A stretch of 8,621 bases of DNA from Candidatus Caccocola faecipullorum (lineage in GTDB: Bacteria; Synergistota; Synergistia; Synergistales; Synergistaceae): NCBI GenBank assembly GCA_018716365.1, contig DVKA01000118.1, positions 1 through 8,621 on the forward strand, written 5' to 3'. Of this stretch, positions 6,605-8,621 are shown one piece after another (within the stretch, counting starts at the first letter, position 1; each line of letters begins with the position of its first letter). The notes below the pieces were generated by a model that made no database searches, was not told where the DNA came from, and worked only from the letters and a program-made list of their open reading frames with translations. Position numbers and translations under genes: made by a program.

Positions 6605-6931
6605 ATGACGCTTAAGGAGCAGATAGACGCCGACATCGACGCCGTATTTCTTGAGATGGATGATTTCGCCGAGGAAATCGTCTTCGACGGCGAAAGAATG
6701 AAAGCGGTAGCCGAAGAGCTAAGCCCGTCAGGCGAAGCGGCGGCAAGGCAGAAGTACGAGGGAACGTTCAGGCGTTCCCTCTTGCTTTTTGTCCGAGCGC
6801 TCAAGAAGCCGCCGATCATCAATAAGCGAGTTGACATCGAGCGTGCGGGACGTGTCGGCCGCTGGACGGTACGGAAGCTAATCGAGGAGGGCGGCATGAT
6901 GCGCATCGAACTTGAGATGGTGGATTCGTAA
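6605..6931 (+). CDS. Head-tail connector / head completion protein, FII-like
   Basis: A 108-residue protein between the decoration protein and the gpZ-like gene, the position held in lambda by the FII head-tail attachment protein (117 residues). The N-terminal pattern DIDAVFLEMDDFAEEIVFDG (about 9-28) and the later RRSLLLFVRA and RWTVRKLIEEGGMMRIELEM segments agree with the small beta-barrel connector proteins of this group, which make the head-side docking face for the tail. The ATG is two bases after the previous stop and has only a weak ribosome binding site, so translation is probably coupled. Its stop shares one base with the next ATG (TAATG). An earlier ATG in the same frame at 6326 would lie inside the decoration gene and is not credible. 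Confidence 0.7.
   Translation: MTLKEQIDADIDAVFLEMDDFAEEIVFDGERMKAVAEELSPSGEAAARQKYEGTFRRSLLLFVRALKKPPIINKRVDIERAGRVGRWTVRKLIEEGGMMRIELEMVDS
6664..6695 (+). other. 8-bp stem-loop in the FII-like gene
   Basis: TTTCGCCG (6664-6671) and CGGCGAAA (6688-6695) are perfect complements around a 16-base loop. No T-run follows. It lies about 60 bases before the terminator-like hairpin of the same gene. It may be coincidental. Confidence 0.3.
6758..6790 (+). other. Terminator-like hairpin inside the FII-like gene
   Basis: A perfect 9-bp stem, GAGGGAACG (6758-6766) with CGTTCCCTC (6773-6781), encloses a six-base loop (TTCAGG). It is followed by TTGCTTTTT (6782-6790), ending in five T residues. This satisfies the form of an intrinsic terminator in the sense direction. 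It falls on codons 52-62 of the gene, at the junction of head and tail genes. It could reduce transcription of tail genes relative to head genes, or be chance. Confidence 0.45.
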
Positions 6932-7530
6932 TGGCGCGAAGCGTTGAAATAAAGCTCGATGGAGCCGACGATCTTCGCCGTTATCTCGCGGCCATGCCGC
7001 GCGAGACGGAGTCCGTTCTGCGAAGCAGCGTCAACAGGGCTGTTAAGACAGCTCACAACGAGGCCCTTATCCAAATATCACGGACATACACGATAAGTAT
7101 GCGGAACGTGGAAAGAGACTTAAAAGAGTTCTTGGCCAAAGGCGGCAGTATCGTTGCCAAACTCGCCAGCAGAGGCCGTCCACGCGGCGCTCTGAATTTC
7201 GATATTTCTCCGTCCGAAGCAAACCCAAAACGTGCGTGGACGTCTAAGTCTGGGTACAGGGCGCAAATTCTCCGCGGCGTTTCACGAGCTGTCAGCCGTG
7301 ATTATTTCTGGATAGAGCTTAAGGGCGGTAATGTGCATCTTGCAAGGCGTCAGAATCCGAGTGCGCGAGATAAAGACTCAAACAGAGATCTTCATATATT
7401 CAAAACAGTTTCAACGCCGCAGATGTTAGGTAATAAGGATGTATCTGAGAAAGTATCCGAGGCCACGAAACAGACGCTCGAAGAAGTCTTTGCGAAAGGC
7501 ATGGAGCGGCGGCTCATGAAAGGGATTTAG
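6931..7530 (+). CDS. Tail completion protein, gpZ-like (minor tail protein Z)
   Basis: A 199-residue basic protein, close to lambda gpZ (192 residues). In lambda, gpZ acts late in tail assembly so that the finished tail can join the filled head. The N-terminal part (VEIKLDGADDLRRYLAAMPR, about 5-24) followed by a helical SSVNRAVKTAHNEALIQISRTYTI stretch is characteristic of minor tail protein Z and related neck proteins. A Lys/Arg-rich middle and a C-terminal amphipathic helix follow. The ATG overlaps the preceding stop by one base, with GGTGGA at 6919-6924 as a modest ribosome binding site. The second half is distinctly more AT-rich than the head genes: bases 7381-7440 contain 21 G or C of 60. 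Confidence 0.8.
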   Translation: MARSVEIKLDGADDLRRYLAAMPRETESVLRSSVNRAVKTAHNEALIQISRTYTISMRNVERDLKEFLAKGGSIVAKLASRGRPRGALNFDISPSEANPKRAWTSKSGYRAQILRGVSRAVSRDYFWIELKGGNVHLARRQNPSARDKDSNRDLHIFKTVSTPQMLGNKDVSEKVSEATKQTLEEVFAKGMERRLMKGI

Positions 7531-7533
7531 GCC

Positions 7534-8076
7534 ATGATAGAGCTATTATTCGCGCTGCGCGAGTTCTGCCTCGACGCCGTAAAAGATTTAAGCCTTGAAA
7601 GCAAAGACAGAGGAGATCTGCCTCCTGTTCGCGGTTACATAGGCGACATTCCAGGAACAGAGGACATGCCCCCAGCGAGCGACTTCCCGCTGCTGATTTT
7701 CCGCCTTATAAATTTTGAAGACCCCGAATCTGGCAGCACATCGGTGCTTACAGTGCGAATCATCGCCGGTGTCTACTGCAGCACAGAAAACAACGACGAC
7801 AAATGCAGCCCCGGCTATCACGACCTGCTCAATATGCTCCAACGGCTGCGGCAGTCGCTGCTCAAAGACTGCGACATGGGCGGCAGGTGGCGGCGAGTTG
7901 GAAAGCTAGAGGGAGGCCCTTTTGAATATCAGGCATATCCGTATTGTTTCGGCGACATCATCCTGCAGTACGACGAGCGCCAGCATACGGAAGAATTCAG
8001 CGTAGAGGAGGAAATAGATATATATGGAACAGGTTACGGAAACGACAATACCGAAAACTGGCAGTATCCCAAATAG
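7534..8076 (+). CDS. Probable tail terminator protein
   Basis: A 180-residue protein between the tail completion and sheath genes, where phages of this layout usually encode the tail terminator (gpU-type ring that caps the tail tube). Visible features fit that group: an N-terminal helix, a loop of GDLPPVRGYIGDIPG (about 27-41), a strand with FPLLIFRLINFED (57-69), then VLTVRIIAGVYCSTE and a helical HDLLNMLQRLRQSLL, then strands around QAYPYCFGDIILQYDE. I do not recognise a specific family, so the role rests mainly on position and length. The start is ATG 7534, three bases after the gpZ-like stop, with AAAGGGA at 7519-7525. The last 17 or so codons overlap the next gene. The C-terminal 30 residues are acidic and polar and probably flexible. 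Confidence 0.6.
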   Translation: MIELLFALREFCLDAVKDLSLESKDRGDLPPVRGYIGDIPGTEDMPPASDFPLLIFRLINFEDPESGSTSVLTVRIIAGVYCSTENNDDKCSPGYHDLLNMLQRLRQSLLKDCDMGGRWRRVGKLEGGPFEYQAYPYCFGDIILQYDERQHTEEFSVEEEIDIYGTGYGNDNTENWQYPK

Positions 8077-8368
8077 CCAGGAAACGGAAAAAACGAATAC
8101 AAGGGCCGGTGTAGAGCGATTCAGCTTCACCGGCCCTCGCATATATCTGGGACCAAATGCGCCGAAGAAGGGGCTGCGTTTTGGAATGGGGTTCCGGGAC
8201 GGGCTCACGAAAGATATACAGGAAAAATGCGAAGCGTGTCCTTCGCTCTTTGCACTCATCGTACCTCCGTCAGAGGTAATGGAGTGCCGCAGAAAACTCA
8301 CTGAAAAAGGCAGCGCGAAACACCAGGCGCTGATTGCGGTCGAAAAATATTTAAAAGGCGGTGAATAG
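8024..8368 (+). CDS. Small conserved-type phage protein upstream of the sheath, function unknown
   Basis: A 114-residue protein I cannot assign to a named family. The first 30 residues are Thr/Glu/Asn-rich and look disordered. The body starts at RFSFTGPRIYLGP (32-44) and contains a GMGFRDGL turn and an FALIVPPSEVMECRRKL strand-helix, suggesting a small folded domain of about 75 residues. It has three cysteines (C69 and C72 as CxxC, and C88). A small gene right before the sheath is common in contractile-tail phages (Mu gp38 holds that place), so a tail or connector role is likely. ATG 8024 follows GAGGAGG (8005-8011) at 12 bases, rather long spacing. It overlaps the previous gene by 53 bases and ends two bases before the sheath ATG. 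Three stem-loops lie inside it. Confidence 0.75.
   Translation: MEQVTETTIPKTGSIPNSQETEKTNTRAGVERFSFTGPRIYLGPNAPKKGLRFGMGFRDGLTKDIQEKCEACPSLFALIVPPSEVMECRRKLTEKGSAKHQALIAVEKYLKGGE
8102..8137 (+). other. 10-bp GC-rich stem-loop in the pre-sheath gene
   Basis: AGGGCCGGTG (8102-8111) and CACCGGCCCT (8128-8137) pair perfectly. The 16-base loop can form a further three-pair AGC/GCT helix. No T-run follows, so it is not a classical terminator. It begins 26 bases behind the stop codon of the probable tail terminator gene and could stabilise or pause the transcript. Confidence 0.5.
8229..8287 (+). other. Two adjacent stem-loops before the sheath gene
   Basis: GCGAAG (8229-8234) pairs with CTTCGC (8241-8246) around a six-base loop. 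Directly behind it is a two-tier stem: GCACTC (8252-8257) with GAGTGC (8282-8287) outside, and TACCTC (8262-8267) with GAGGTA (8273-8278) inside, closing a five-base loop. The short internal loop between the tiers can form two further A-T pairs. All lie in coding sequence, 84 bases or more before the sheath start. Confidence 0.45.
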
Positions 8369-8370
8369 AA

Positions 8371-8621
8371 ATGGCTTTCTTTCACGGAGTACGCACGACC
8401 GAATCTCCTACCAGCATACTGCCTGCCGCGCCGTGCGAAGCGGCAATGCCGGTATATTTCGGCGTTGCCCCCGTACACAGAACGGACGACCTCAAAAATA
8501 AAATAAACTATCCAATCCTCTGCAACGCTTATGACGACGCGGTAATGTCGCTCGGATATGATGATGATTGGGCGAAATGGACCCTTTGTGAAAACATCTA
8601 TGCTCAGTTCGCCCTTTTTGC
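8371..8621 (+). CDS. Contractile tail sheath protein, N-terminal part (cut by window end)
   Basis: Eighty-three codons are present before the right edge, without a stop. The protein begins MAFFHGVRTTESPTSILPAA and continues with a VYFGVAPVHRTDD strand-loop and an INYPILCNAYDDAVMSLGY segment. This matches the N-terminus of P2 FI-like sheath proteins, which start with an xHGV-x-x-x-E motif, then a hydrophobic strand, then an NKPVL-like strand and a helix. Sheath subunits stack around the tail tube and contract to drive it through the host envelope, so the phage should have a contractile tail. ATG 8371 is two bases after the previous stop, and AAGGCGGTGA at 8355-8364 supplies the ribosome binding site. 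The full gene would extend well past the window. Confidence 0.85.
   Translation, partial: MAFFHGVRTTESPTSILPAAPCEAAMPVYFGVAPVHRTDDLKNKINYPILCNAYDDAVMSLGYDDDWAKWTLCENIYAQFALF

Noticed and set aside
1..8621. Defence system, toxin-antitoxin pair, CRISPR array, retron or anti-CRISPR cargo
   Set aside because: Every gene fits a structural or packaging slot and no spare gene remains apart from the small pre-sheath protein. No spaced repeat array or reverse transcriptase motif is seen.

Overview
The window is one stretch of the late (virion-assembly) gene cluster of a tailed phage or prophage. All ten genes lie on the + strand, are tightly packed or overlapping, and run in the standard order of DNA packaging, then head, then head-tail connector, then tail. 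The last gene, cut by the right edge, begins like a contractile-tail sheath protein, so the virion should be of myovirus type although the packaging and head genes are lambda-like. I see no host gene, tRNA, rRNA, CRISPR array, insertion sequence, integrase or attachment site. The host cannot be fixed from this segment. The fairly GC-rich coding sequence, frequent ATA isoleucine codons and strong AGGAGG-type ribosome binding sites would fit an anaerobic gut-type bacterium such as a member of the Synergistota, but that is a weak guess.

Layout. Bases 1-98 are an AT-rich intergenic leader with a short direct repeat and a clear intrinsic terminator directly in front of the first ribosome binding site. 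Next come the Nu1-like small terminase (99-644), the GpA-family large terminase (547-2364), a gpW-like head-tail joining protein (2387-2602), a lambda-family portal (2599-4146), and a 692-residue fusion of prohead protease and major capsid protein (4127-6205). They are followed by a DUF2190-type capsid decoration protein (6222-6602), an FII-like connector protein (6605-6931), a gpZ-like tail completion protein (6931-7530), a probable tail terminator (7534-8076), an unrecognised small protein (8024-8368) and the start of the tail sheath gene (8371 to the edge).

How the genes work together. The two terminase subunits should recognise and cut concatemeric DNA and pump it through the portal into a prohead. 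The prohead is built from the capsid half of the fusion protein, and the protease half would mature it. The decoration protein coats the shell. The gpW-, FII-, gpZ- and terminator-like proteins close the connector and cap the tail, which is wrapped by the sheath. Most genes are linked by start/stop overlaps or gaps of 2 to 22 bases, pointing to one transcript with translational coupling.

No evident new defence or enzymatic system is present. The least explained signals are RNA-level: sense-strand hairpins inside coding sequence, two of them followed by T-runs (about 4224-4256 and 6758-6790), and a cluster of three stem-loops in the small gene before the sheath (8102-8287). With the leader terminator they could tune transcription along the late operon, but this is inference.
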